Origin: Proteobacteria bacterium SG_bin5 | GTDB taxonomy: Bacteria; Pseudomonadota; Alphaproteobacteria; Sphingomonadales; Sphingomonadaceae | NCBI GenBank assembly: GCA_002083475.1 | Contig: LWDI01000062.1 | Coordinates: 8,324-72,323, forward strand | Direction of reading: 5' to 3' | DNA: 64,000 bases | Part shown: in pieces, positions 1-7,251 of the stretch | How the letters are laid out: each line of letters begins with the position of its first letter | Position numbering within the stretch: position 1 is the stretch's first letter | Notes under the pieces: model-generated | The model's input: only the letters and a program-made list of their open reading frames with translations | The model's database searches: none | Told to the model about the DNA's origin: nothing | Made by a program: the position numbers and the translations under genes

Positions 1-978
1 GCCGATTGGCTCGATAGCCTGACGACGATGCTGGTCGCGGGCGAAGGCCCCGCGAGCCAGGCGGGCGTCGCGCTCCACCTCTATCGCTGCGGGCAAGACA
101 TGACCCGGCGCGCCTTCGTCTCGGCCGATGGCGAATTGCTGATCCTGCCCGAACGGGGCCGGCTGACCTTGCTCACCGAATTCGGCCGGATCGATCTCGC
201 GCCGGGCCAGGTCGCGCTCGTCCCGCGCGGCGTGCGCTTCCGGGTGACGCTGCCCGACGGCCAAGCGCGCGGCTATGTCGCCGAAAATCACGGGCAACCC
301 TTCCGCTTACCCGAACTCGGGCCGATCGGCGCCAACGGCCTCGCCAATCCGCGCGATTTCGAAACGCCCGTCGCCTGGTATGAGGATGTCGAGGGCGACT
401 TCGAGCTGGTGCAGAAATATCAGCGCGCGCTGTGGCGCACCGATCTCGGCCGCTCGCCGCTCGACGTCGTCGCCTGGCACGGCAATTTGGCGCCGTGCCG
501 CTATGATCTGGCGCGGTTCAACACGATCGGCACGGTGAGCTTCGATCACCCCGACCCCTCGATCTTCACCGTGCTCACCTCGCCCAGCGACGTACCCGGC
601 ACCGCCAATGCCGATTTCGTGATCTTCCCGCCGCGCTGGATGGTGGCGGAAGACACGTTCCGCCCGCCCTGGTTCCACCGCAACGTGATGTCGGAGGCGA
701 TGGGGCTGATCCACGGCGCTTATGACGCCAAGCAAGGCGGCTTCGTGCCCGGCGCCTTGTCGCTCCACAACCAAATGGCGGGCCACGGCCCCGATGTCGC
801 GAGTTGGCGCGGGGCGAGCGAGGCCGAGCTCGAGCCGCACAAGATCGAGAACACGCTCGCTTTCATGGTCGAGACGCGCTGGGTCTACCGCCCGACGGCG
901 TTCGCGGTGGAGAGCGGCGCGCTCGACGAGGATTATGACGCGGTGTGGCAGGGGTTTCCCAAGGCGGTGCTGCCGTAG
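1..978 (+). CDS. hmgA: Homogentisate 1,2-dioxygenase (5' end outside window)
   Basis: Cytosolic Fe(II) enzyme that opens the ring of homogentisate to maleylacetoacetate in phenylalanine/tyrosine breakdown. The reading frame is open from base 1 (ADWLDSLTT precedes the first Met at 28), so the N-terminal quarter or so lies outside the window. The preserved part holds the family's metal-site region: FHRN at about 673-684, a Glu in VMSEAMG just after it, and SLHNQMAGHGPD near 760-795 with the remaining His ligands. The C-terminal end, with VETRWVYRPT, is complete. No downstream pathway gene (maleylacetoacetate isomerase, fumarylacetoacetase) follows; upstream neighbours cannot be seen. Phenylalanine hydroxylase is encoded at 60118-60999 in the same window. 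Confidence 0.95.
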   Translation, partial: ADWLDSLTTMLVAGEGPASQAGVALHLYRCGQDMTRRAFVSADGELLILPERGRLTLLTEFGRIDLAPGQVALVPRGVRFRVTLPDGQARGYVAENHGQPFRLPELGPIGANGLANPRDFETPVAWYEDVEGDFELVQKYQRALWRTDLGRSPLDVVAWHGNLAPCRYDLARFNTIGTVSFDHPDPSIFTVLTSPSDVPGTANADFVIFPPRWMVAEDTFRPPWFHRNVMSEAMGLIHGAYDAKQGGFVPGALSLHNQMAGHGPDVASWRGASEAELEPHKIENTLAFMVETRWVYRPTAFAVESGALDEDYDAVWQGFPKAVLP

Positions 979-1045
979 CGCCTGATGGTCGCGGCGGCGG
1001 TCGCACCGCACCTGCGGAACATACCCGGCGGCGAAATCTACTCCT

Positions 1046-1121
1046 CGTCACTCCCGCGAAGGCGGGAGTCCATTCGGGCTGACCGTGCCGATTATGGATT
1101 CCCGCTTGCGCGGGAATGACG
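1046..1121. repeat. Palindromic intergenic repeat, family A (two hairpins)
   Basis: Two short hairpins in opposite orientation, CTCCCGCGAAGGCGGGAG and TTCCCGCTTGCGCGGGAA, flanked by CGTCA and TGACG and separated by CATTCGGGCTGAC. The same unit recurs at 38781-38813 and 39066-39104. It resembles the REP-like elements common between genes in sphingomonads. The rest of 979-1232 shows no gene. Confidence 0.75.
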
Positions 1122-1232
1122 GCGTTGGAGGGAGCTGGCATACATTACGCTGACGACTCTCCCACGCCCATTTTGGAACCCACCGCCGCCCCGCCTCGTT
1201 CCACCGGTAACCGAGGTTATCGACGAGGTTCT

Positions 1233-1916
1233 ATGTTCCCCTGGCAGCACGCGGCGCAGGAAGCGCTGCAGGCCCGGCTATTCGCGCATGTCGAGGATCG
1301 CGCCTTTCCCTGCGTCGGGGCCAAGGCGGCGCTCGCGCGCGGCACGCTCGACGTGCTCGCCGCCGACAGCATCGAAAGCGCCTGGGACGATCTGCGCATC
1401 CATGACTCGCTGCTGCGCTTCGCCCAGGCCTATCGCGCCGAGCCCGCGCTGTTCCGCAGCTTCGCCGTGATCTACGAAGGCCCGACCGATTTGAGCGAGG
1501 AGGCGTTCGAGGCGGCGCTCTGGGCGCGGGTGCAGTCGCTGTCGGACAAGGACGTGTGGCGCGGCCAGGCCTATGACCCGCGCGTCTCGAGCGACCCCGA
1601 AAACCCGCATTTCTCGCTGAGCTTCGGCGGCGAGGCGTTTTTCATCGTCGGCCTCCACCCGCATGCGAGCCGCCCGGCGCGACGGTTCGACCGGCCGGCG
1701 ATGATCTTCAACCTCCACGACCAATTCGAGCGGCTGCGCGCCGAGGGCCGCTATGAAGGCATGCGCGAGAAGATCCTCGCGCGCGACGAGGCGCTCGCGG
1801 GCTCGCGCAACCCGATGCTCCAGCGCCATGGCGAGGCGAGCGAGGCGCGGCAATATTCGGGGCGCGCGGTGGGCAAGGATTGGGCCTGTCCGTTCAGCTA
1901 TGCCGGCGATGACTGA
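1233..1916 (+). CDS. GntA-like heme N-hydroxylase (YqcI/YcgG family)
   Basis: 227-residue protein of the YqcI/YcgG family, whose characterised member GntA is a heme-dependent enzyme that N-hydroxylates the cyclic guanidine precursor of guanitoxin. Family signs are the N-terminal FPCVGAKAAL, the central DPENPHFSLSFGGEAFF with HPHASRPARRF, and the closing DWACPFSYAGDD, where the CPFS Cys is the likely heme ligand (inferred). ATG at 1233 is chosen because GACGAGG lies just upstream and the conserved region starts at once. The stop overlaps the start of the DUF1989 gene, so the two are surely co-translated. No other guanitoxin genes are present, so the substrate here is unknown; a guanidino compound is a reasonable guess. 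Confidence 0.8.
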   Translation: MFPWQHAAQEALQARLFAHVEDRAFPCVGAKAALARGTLDVLAADSIESAWDDLRIHDSLLRFAQAYRAEPALFRSFAVIYEGPTDLSEEAFEAALWARVQSLSDKDVWRGQAYDPRVSSDPENPHFSLSFGGEAFFIVGLHPHASRPARRFDRPAMIFNLHDQFERLRAEGRYEGMREKILARDEALAGSRNPMLQRHGEASEARQYSGRAVGKDWACPFSYAGDD

Positions 1917-2499
1917 AATCCCGCCGCGCTCGGGCACCGCCTTTCGCTTGCTGGCGGGGCAAAGCCTGACCGTGATCGACCCGCGCGGGCAACAGGTCGC
2001 CGATCTCCTCGCCTATAATGCCGAGGACCTGGGCGAAGTGCTGAGTTCGGGCCGCACGCTCGATTATGCCGAGACGATCCGGCTGACGACGGGGCACCGG
2101 CTTTATTCGAACCGCAGCCGCGTGATGCTCGAGATCGTCGACGACATGGTCGGCGTGCACGACTTCTTGCTCACCCCGTGCAGCCACGAGACGTTCGACC
2201 ATTTCTATCCCGATCTGCCGCGCCACCGCGGCTGTTTCGGCAATTTGGCGGAAGCCTTGGCGCCCTATGGCGTGACGCCGGACATGATCCCGGTCGCGTT
2301 CAACTGTTTCATGAACGTCCCCGTCGCGGCCGATGGCCGGCTGCAAGTGCTGCCGCCGCTCAGCAAGGCGGGCGACCATATCCGCTTCGTGGCGCATATG
2401 GACCTCGTCATCGGCCTCACCGCCTGCTCGGCGCCGGCGAGCAATGGCGGGAGCTTCAAGCCGATCGACTATCGGGTGGCGCCGGGCGCGCCCGACTGA
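1909..2499 (+). CDS. DUF1989 (urea carboxylase-associated / carboxyguanidine deiminase-like) protein
   Basis: 196-residue DUF1989 protein. Members include urea-carboxylase-associated proteins and the carboxyguanidine deiminase subunits CgdA/CgdB of guanidine breakdown. Visible family features: DPRGQQVADLLAYN near the N-terminus, the motif TPCSHETFD, RGCFGNLAEAL, FNCFMNVPV and LTACSAPASNGG; the conserved Cys and His residues are thought to bind metal. The start is ATG at 1909, overlapping the stop of the previous gene by 8 bases; an in-frame ATG at 1900 is an alternative. Only one DUF1989 gene is present, whereas CgdA/CgdB act as a pair, so the activity is not assignable. Its coupling to a guanidine N-hydroxylase homologue argues for a shared guanidino-type substrate. 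Confidence 0.82.
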   Translation: MTEIPPRSGTAFRLLAGQSLTVIDPRGQQVADLLAYNAEDLGEVLSSGRTLDYAETIRLTTGHRLYSNRSRVMLEIVDDMVGVHDFLLTPCSHETFDHFYPDLPRHRGCFGNLAEALAPYGVTPDMIPVAFNCFMNVPVAADGRLQVLPPLSKAGDHIRFVAHMDLVIGLTACSAPASNGGSFKPIDYRVAPGAPD

Positions 2500-2515
2500 A
2501 GCTTCCGCATCTATG

Positions 2516-2596
2516 GCGTCGCCCCAGCGGAAGTTGGGGCCTTTGGCCAATGGGGCGCGACCGAACGGGGAGGCCCCTGCCTCCGCAGGGGCGACG
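2516..2596. repeat. Palindromic intergenic repeat, GGCGACG-bounded
   Basis: GGCGTCGCCCCAGC...GTTGGGGCC followed by GCCCCTGCCTCCGCAGGGGCGACG: two inward-facing hairpins bounded by CGTCGCCCC and GGGGCGACG. The same outer ends recur at 24307-24373. The region 2500-2679 between two convergent genes holds no other recognisable feature. Confidence 0.65.
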
Positions 2597-2679
2597 CGGG
2601 AGAGACATGGCGCCGAGGCCGCCCTGCATGACCGTTAGAAGAGGGCTCGCTGTCCTCCCCGCGCCCTCCGCGCGCCAAC

Positions 2680-3492
2680 TTACCGCAGCGCCCCGGCGAC
2701 CAGCTTGTGCAGCTTGTTGTGCAACCCGTCATTCGCCGCGAGCACTTCGCGCCGGTCGATCATCTTGTCGCCGCCGCGATAGTCGCTCACATAGCCGCCG
2801 GCTTCCTTCACCAGCAACAGCCCGGCGGCGACGTCCCAATGGCTGAGGCCCGATTCCCAAAAACCGTCGAACCGCCCTGCGGCGACCCACGCCAGATCGA
2901 GCGCCGCCGAGCCGAAGCGGCGGATGCCCGCGACCGAGGGCGCGACCGCGCCGAAAATCCGGCTCCACTGCGCGAAATCGCCATGGCCGAGGAAAGGGAT
3001 GCCCGTCGCGATCAGCGCGTCAGCGAGGTCGCCACGCGCGGAAACGCGCAACCGCTGGTCCTGCAGCCACGCGCCGCGCCCCTTTTCCGCCCAGAAGCTC
3101 TCGTCGGTGAGCGGCTGATAGACGAGCGCCGCGAGCGGCTCCCATTTGCCGCCGGGCTTGGGCTCTTCGGCGGCGATCGAGATCGCGAAATGGGGGATGC
3201 CGTGCAGGAAGTTGCTGGTCCCGTCGAGCGGATCGATCACGAAGCGCGGCTTGCTCGGATCGCCCTCGATCGTGCCGCGCTCCTCCATCACGAACGCCCA
3301 ATCAGGGCGCGCGGCGCTCAATTCCTCGAACAAGGTCTGCTCGGCGCGCTTGTCCGCCATCGAGACGAAATCGGCCGGCCCCTTGCGGCTGACCTGGAGG
3401 TGCTGGACCTCGCCGAAATCGCGCCGCAGCCGCGGCGCCGCCTTGCGCGCGGCGCGTTCCATGACGGTGATCAGGCCGGAATGGGCAACCAT
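2680..3492 (-). CDS. Inositol monophosphatase family protein
   Basis: 270-residue Mg2+-dependent phosphatase of the inositol monophosphatase (SuhB-like) family. The two family signatures are present: DPLDGTSNFLHG at residues 87-98 and SHWDVAAG at 218-224, with EERG at 70-73 in the place of the usual metal-binding Glu-Glu. Full length for the family. The start MVAHSGLITV at 3492 gives the usual short N-terminal helix. It lies downstream of efp on the same strand, separated by about 120 bases of palindromic repeat. Substrate could be inositol-1-phosphate or a related sugar phosphate; in bacteria SuhB also helps rRNA transcription. The sequence does not separate these roles. Confidence 0.9.
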   Translation of the reverse strand: MVAHSGLITVMERAARKAAPRLRRDFGEVQHLQVSRKGPADFVSMADKRAEQTLFEELSAARPDWAFVMEERGTIEGDPSKPRFVIDPLDGTSNFLHGIPHFAISIAAEEPKPGGKWEPLAALVYQPLTDESFWAEKGRGAWLQDQRLRVSARGDLADALIATGIPFLGHGDFAQWSRIFGAVAPSVAGIRRFGSAALDLAWVAAGRFDGFWESGLSHWDVAAGLLLVKEAGGYVSDYRGGDKMIDRREVLAANDGLHNKLHKLVAGALR

Positions 3493-3506
3493 GGGACACC
3501 TTTAGC

Positions 3507-3608
3507 CCTCTCCCCTTTAGGGGAGAGGGTTGGGAGAGGGGAAATCAACGGAGAGGGAGTATCGACGGCCCCTCTCCCCGACCCTCTCCCCTGAAGGGGA
3601 GAGGGAGA
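3507..3608. repeat. Palindromic intergenic repeat, family B (CCCTCTCCCC type)
   Basis: CCCTCTCCCCTTTAGGGGAGAGGG followed after a short spacer by CCCTCTCCCCTGAAGGGGAGAGGG, two near-identical perfect hairpins. The same unit occurs at 33609-33777 and 35932-36031 and, in a modified form, at 27789-27896. Could act as a bidirectional transcription barrier between efp and the phosphatase gene. Confidence 0.75.
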
Positions 3609-3613
3609 ATGGC

Positions 3614-4177
3614 TCAGTCGGCGCGGCGGATATAAGTCTGCTCGTACACGTCGACGACGATCCGCGTGCCGCTTTCGATATGCGGCGGCACCATGATCCG
3701 CACGCCATTGTCGAGCAGCGCGGGCTTGTAGCTCGACGAGGCGGTCTGGCCCTTCACCACCGCATCGGCTTCGACGATCGTCGCTTCGACTTGGTCGGGA
3801 AGCTGGACCGAAATCGCCTCTTCCTCGTAAAGCTCCATCACCACGTCCATCCCGTCTTGCAGGAAGGCGGCGGCGTCGCCCAGCAGATCGCGCGGTAGCG
3901 TCGTCTGCTCATAGGTTTCCTTGTCCATGAAGACGAGCATATCGCCCTCGGGGTAGAGGAACTGGAAATCCTTGGTATCGAGCCGCACCCGCTCCACGGT
4001 TTCGGCCGAGCGGAAGCGGACGTTGTTCTTGCGGCCGTCGCGCAGGTTCTTCATTTCGACCTGCATATAGGCGCCGCCCTTGCCCGGCTGGGTATGCTGG
4101 ATCTTCACCGCGCGCCAGATGCCGCCTTCATATTCGATGATGTTGCCGGGGCGAATGTCGACGCCGCTGATCTTCAT
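3614..4177 (-). CDS. efp: Elongation factor P
   Basis: 187-residue three-domain translation factor that enters the ribosomal E site and relieves stalling at polyproline stretches. The start MKISGVDIRPGNIIEYEGG is standard, the tip loop TQPGKGGAY carries Lys33 at the position modified in many bacteria, and the C-terminus has SSSYKPALLDNGVRIMVP (residues about 150-167) typical of domain III. ATG at 4177 is preferred over a longer open frame. No EF-P lysyl-modification genes (epmA/epmB) are in the window. It sits between the iron-permease-like gene and the inositol monophosphatase gene on the same strand. Confidence 0.97.
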   Translation of the reverse strand: MKISGVDIRPGNIIEYEGGIWRAVKIQHTQPGKGGAYMQVEMKNLRDGRKNNVRFRSAETVERVRLDTKDFQFLYPEGDMLVFMDKETYEQTTLPRDLLGDAAAFLQDGMDVVMELYEEEAISVQLPDQVEATIVEADAVVKGQTASSSYKPALLDNGVRIMVPPHIESGTRIVVDVYEQTYIRRAD

Positions 4178-4248
4178 GGGAATCCCGTTTGGCTGTGAAA
4201 GAGCAAGGCGCGCGCATAGCGCCCCCGCCGCCGCCAAGCAAGGCACGC

Positions 4249-4662
4249 TCAGTAACGCGCGCGCAGCTTGCGCACGCTCGCGGTCACCGCGCGCTCGCGG
4301 GCGTCCTCATGGGCGCATTCCTCCTCGAGCGCGGCGCGGATCGCCTCGATCTCGCGATCGGTCTTATGTTCGATGCCGATGAACTGCACCCGCGCCTCGC
4401 GCACCGCGCGCAGCAATTCGTCGAGCTTGGCCTGCATCGCCGCCGAGTCGCGATTCTGCGAATTCTGGATCAGAAACACCATCAAAAAGGTGATGATCGT
4501 GGTCGCGGTGTTCACCACCAGCTGCCAGGTATCTGAATAATGGAAGATCGGGCCGGTGAGCCCCCAGAGCGCGATCACCGTGAGCGCGAGGACGAAAGCG
4601 ATGGGCTGGCCGGCAAGCGCCGCGACGCGACCGGCGATGAGCGTGAACAGGTGATCGAGCAT
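4249..4662 (-). CDS. Low-affinity iron permease family protein
   Basis: 137-residue inner membrane protein similar to the bacterial members of the low-affinity iron permease family. It has two hydrophobic segments, PIAFVLALTVIALWGLTG (about residues 20-37) and a second at about 50-66 with TTIITFLMVFLIQNSQNRD, followed by a charged cytosolic tail (LDELLRAVREARVQFIG, then KTDREIEAIR). The short bacterial proteins have only two membrane spans, and transport of iron by them is not established. It follows a toxin-antitoxin pair on the same strand with a gap of about 20 bases. Confidence 0.8.
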   Translation of the reverse strand: MLDHLFTLIAGRVAALAGQPIAFVLALTVIALWGLTGPIFHYSDTWQLVVNTATTIITFLMVFLIQNSQNRDSAAMQAKLDELLRAVREARVQFIGIEHKTDREIEAIRAALEEECAHEDARERAVTASVRKLRARY

Positions 4663-4681
4663 GGGGCGTTCCTGGCTTGGT

Positions 4682-4954
4682 TCAGGGATAGCGCTGGCGT
4701 GCATGCAGGACCGCGAGGATGCGAATGAAATCCTCTCCAACTTCATAAACGACAATATAATTGGGATGCACCACCGCCTCGCGCGTGCCGGGCACGCGGC
4801 CGGGGCGGTAGAAATAAGGGAAGCGGAGCATCCGCTCGATCGCATCGGCGATCAGTTGCGCGATCTTTTCTGCCCCGGCTGGGTTGCGATCGCTGATATG
4901 GTCGATGATCCGACGATAGTCAGCGCGCGCCTTAGCCCGCCAGATCAGTCGCAT
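4682..4954 (-). CDS. ParE/RelE-type toxin
   Basis: 90-residue toxin of the RelE/ParE superfamily. The N-terminal helix pair MRLIWRAKARADYRRI, the central GRVPGTREAV and the C-terminal strands NYIVVYEV and IRILAVLHARQRYP follow the family pattern; the ending with Arg and Tyr is usual. Its start overlaps the antitoxin gene by 23 bases. ParE members poison gyrase and RelE members cut ribosome-bound mRNA; the LHARQRYP tail is nearer to ParE. Confidence 0.88.
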   Translation of the reverse strand: MRLIWRAKARADYRRIIDHISDRNPAGAEKIAQLIADAIERMLRFPYFYRPGRVPGTREAVVHPNYIVVYEVGEDFIRILAVLHARQRYP

Positions 4955-5126
4955 CGCGCCGCTTCGAGTCGATCAACGCTTTGATTTCGGCGACCACTTG
5001 GTCGTGCGGGATGTCGGGCCCGTTCGACTCGAGCGCCGCCTGCACTTTCGCGCGGAACCAGGCGTCATAAGCCTCGGCCTCTTCGGTGGTCTCGAATTCG
5101 GACTCGATGGGGGAGAGCTTGGCCAT
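4932..5126 (-). CDS. RelB-like antitoxin for the ParE/RelE toxin
   Basis: 64-residue acidic protein directly upstream of, and overlapping, the ParE/RelE-like toxin gene. AYDAWFRAKVQAAL followed by IPHDQVVAEIKALI is the pattern of the small stability antitoxins that pair with ParE-type toxins. It has no obvious DNA-binding domain apart from the short N-terminal part. Antitoxin first and toxin second, translationally coupled, is the standard order. Confidence 0.82.
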   Translation of the reverse strand: MAKLSPIESEFETTEEAEAYDAWFRAKVQAALESNGPDIPHDQVVAEIKALIDSKRRDATDLAG

Positions 5127-5157
5127 GGCACCGATATAGCACGCCCGGCCCTCGCGT

Positions 5158-5841
5158 TCAGCCCCCCAGCACCGCCGCGAAGGCCTGGACCGCCGCCGCC
5201 TCGTCCCCGCCCCACACCGCGCCCGACACCGCGAGGAAATCGGCCCCCGCCGCCACTAGCGGCGCGGCGTTCTCCGGCGTGATCCCGCCGATCGCGACAC
5301 AAGGCAGTTCGAACAAGGTCGACCACCAGCTTAGCAGCACCGGCTCGGCATGATGCTCGACCGTCTTGGTCGCGGTCGGGTAAAAAGCGCCGAACGCCAC
5401 ATAATCCGCGCCCGCCTCGCCCGCTTCCATCGCCAGATGGCGGCTCGCGTGGCAGGTGACCCCGATCTGCGCCGAAGGCCCCAGCAGCGCGCGTGCCTCG
5501 CGCGGGTCGCCATCGCCCTGGCCGAGATGCACGCCGTCCGCCCCCAGCCGTTTAGCGAGGCTCATATCGTCGTTGACGATGAAGGCGACGTCATGCTCGG
5601 CGCAGATCGCCTGCAACGGCTCGGCGAGCCGCGCGGCGGCGTGCTGATCGAGCCCCTTCACCCGGAATTGAAACGCCGCGACCGGCCCGGCGCCGAGCGC
5701 GCGCCTCAGCCGATCGGGAAAGGCGCCGCCCACGTCGAGCGGCGAGATGAGGTAAAGCTGGCACGGCGGCCGGCGATCGTCGCGCACGAAAGCGGCGGCG
5801 AAATCGGGGTCGAGCGGGCCGAGCGGGTCTTCGTCGATCAT
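5158..5841 (-). CDS. thiE: Thiamine phosphate synthase
   Basis: 227-residue TIM-barrel enzyme that joins hydroxymethylpyrimidine diphosphate and thiazole phosphate to thiamine phosphate. Visible motifs: FQFRVKGLD (strand 2), VAFIVNDDMSLAKRLGADG with HLGQGD (the ND and GVHLGQ motifs of ThiE), VTCHASRHL, ADYVAFGAFYPTATK, VAIGGITPEN and ADFLAVSGAVWG for the phosphate-binding end. The ATG at 5841 overlaps the stop of the upstream O-methyltransferase gene (ATGA), so the two are coupled. The N-terminal 30 residues (MIDEDPLGPLDPDFAAAFV) are an extension over E. coli ThiE, as seen in other sphingomonads. No TPP riboswitch was found upstream. Confidence 0.9.
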   Translation of the reverse strand: MIDEDPLGPLDPDFAAAFVRDDRRPPCQLYLISPLDVGGAFPDRLRRALGAGPVAAFQFRVKGLDQHAAARLAEPLQAICAEHDVAFIVNDDMSLAKRLGADGVHLGQGDGDPREARALLGPSAQIGVTCHASRHLAMEAGEAGADYVAFGAFYPTATKTVEHHAEPVLLSWWSTLFELPCVAIGGITPENAAPLVAAGADFLAVSGAVWGGDEAAAVQAFAAVLGG

Positions 5842-6491
5842 GCGTCCACCACAGCGATCAAAAAGCCATCCCAATTCTTGGCGCCCACCGTCTGCACCGC
5901 GGTCGCGCTCAGCCGGGGTTCGCTGCCGACATAGTCGAACAGCGCGCGCGTGCCGATGATGCGGGGGTCGTCGCTCATCGCATCGAGTACGCCGCCCTCG
6001 CGTACCACATTGTCGACGATGATGAGGCCGCCGGGCCGCGTCAGCCCGTCGAGCGCGGCGCGGACATAGGCGGCGCCATTTTCCTTGTCGGCATCGATGA
6101 ACACCAGATCGAACGGCGCGCGCTCGAGCGACGCGAGGCTTGCGAGCGCGGGGCCGACGATGATCGTCACGCGCTCGGCCAGCCCGGCGCGCGCGAGATT
6201 GGCGCGGGCCACCTCGGCATGATGCGGATCGAGTTCGAGCGTTACCAAATTACCGTCCTCGGGCAGCGCGCGCGCGAGCCAGATCGTCGAATAGCCGCCG
6301 AGCGTCCCGATCTCCAAAATGCGTCCGGCGCTCGCCGCGCGCGCGAGTAGATGGAGCAGCTTGCCCTGCGCCGGGCTCACGTCGATCGGCGGCAGCCCGG
6401 CGGCGGCGTTGACGGCGAGCACCTCGGCGAGCACCGGATCGTCGCCGAGCAGCTTCGCGTCGATATATTCGTCGACCGCGCTCCAGTCCAT
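5838..6491 (-). CDS. Class I SAM-dependent O-methyltransferase
   Basis: 217-residue methyltransferase of the caffeoyl-CoA/catechol O-methyltransferase family (methyltransferase 3). Shows the SAM motif ILEIGTLGGYSTIWLA at about residues 58-73, VTLELDPHHAEVAR, the metal/substrate motif FDLVFIDADKENGAAYV and LIIVDNVVREGGV. Start ATG at 6491 begins MDWSAVDEYIDAKL, usual for these proteins. It follows the SDR gene by 13 bases and overlaps thiE by 4 bases, so it belongs to a fba-SDR-OMT-thiE transcript. The acceptor substrate cannot be told. Confidence 0.88.
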   Translation of the reverse strand: MDWSAVDEYIDAKLLGDDPVLAEVLAVNAAAGLPPIDVSPAQGKLLHLLARAASAGRILEIGTLGGYSTIWLARALPEDGNLVTLELDPHHAEVARANLARAGLAERVTIIVGPALASLASLERAPFDLVFIDADKENGAAYVRAALDGLTRPGGLIIVDNVVREGGVLDAMSDDPRIIGTRALFDYVGSEPRLSATAVQTVGAKNWDGFLIAVVDA

Positions 6492-6504
6492 CGCCTGCCC
6501 TTTC

Positions 6505-7251
6505 TCAAAAATGCGCCGAATAGCCGCCGTCAACGGTGATGATCTCGCCCGTCACATAGCTCGCCGCGTCGCTCGCCAGGAAGACCGCGGCGCCGGCGAT
6601 TTCGTGGGGGCGGCCCCAGCGGCCGAGCGACGTGCGCCGTTCGAGCCAGGCGGCGACGTCAGGGTCGGCGACCATCGCCGCATTGGCCTCGGTCGCGAAA
6701 AAGCCGGGGGCGATGCCGTTCACCGTCACCCCGTGCGCCCCCAGTTCGGCGGCGAGCGCGCGGGTGAGCGCGGCGAGCCCGCCCTTGGCCATGGTATAAA
6801 CCGCGTCGCCCTTGTTCGCGATTGCGCCCGCGATCGAGGTGATGTTGATGATCCGCCCGCGCCCCTTGGCGATCATCGGCCGCGCCGCCGCGCGGGCGAG
6901 CGCGAAGGGGGCGATGAGGTTGGTCTCGACCAGCGCGCGCACTTCGCCCAGCGCGAAATCCTCGAGCGGGCGCCGATCGCGCTGGCCGACGTTATTGACC
7001 AGAATATCAAGGTCATACCGCGCAGCAATCGCCGCGACATGATCCTCCGCGCCGCGGGCGGCGATGTCGAAAGCGGCAATCTCCGCCCGCGCGCCGATCG
7101 CCTGGGCCGCGCGCGCGAGCGCGACTTGGTCGCGCCCGCCGAGCAGCACGCGCGCGCCCGCCTCGGCCAGCGCGCGCGCGATCTCGAAACCCAACCCCCG
7201 CCCCGCGCCGGTCACCAGCGCGGTGCGGCCGCCCAGATCGAACAGGCTCAG
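6505..7251 (-). CDS. SDR family oxidoreductase, gluconate 5-dehydrogenase-like (probable CTG start)
   Basis: About 248 residues, classical short-chain dehydrogenase: TGAGRGLG nucleotide-binding motif near the N-terminus, NNVGQRD, the Ser of NITSIAG, and YTMAKGG as the YxxxK motif, ending YVTGEIITVDGGYSAHF. The N-terminal SLFDLGGRTALVTG matches gluconate 5-dehydrogenase/IdnO-like proteins. No ATG, GTG or TTG exists where the protein must start; the frame enters from fba, and the first codon able to start is a CTG at 7249-7251 that overlaps the fba stop as CTGA, with GAGGAAG just upstream. A second CTG at 7243-7245 has better spacing. A sequencing error is the alternative. Substrate is uncertain. 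Confidence 0.85.
   Translation of the reverse strand: MSLFDLGGRTALVTGAGRGLGFEIARALAEAGARVLLGGRDQVALARAAQAIGARAEIAAFDIAARGAEDHVAAIAARYDLDILVNNVGQRDRRPLEDFALGEVRALVETNLIAPFALARAAARPMIAKGRGRIINITSIAGAIANKGDAVYTMAKGGLAALTRALAAELGAHGVTVNGIAPGFFATEANAAMVADPDVAAWLERRTSLGRWGRPHEIAGAAVFLASDAASYVTGEIITVDGGYSAHF

Noticed and set aside
1233..2499. Guanitoxin biosynthesis cluster
   Set aside because: Only a GntA homologue is present; no enduracididine synthesis, aminotransferase or phosphorylating genes are seen, so a toxin cluster is not supported.
5838..5920. TPP riboswitch upstream of thiE
   Set aside because: thiE starts inside the stop of the upstream gene, leaving no leader, and no THI-box sequence was found.
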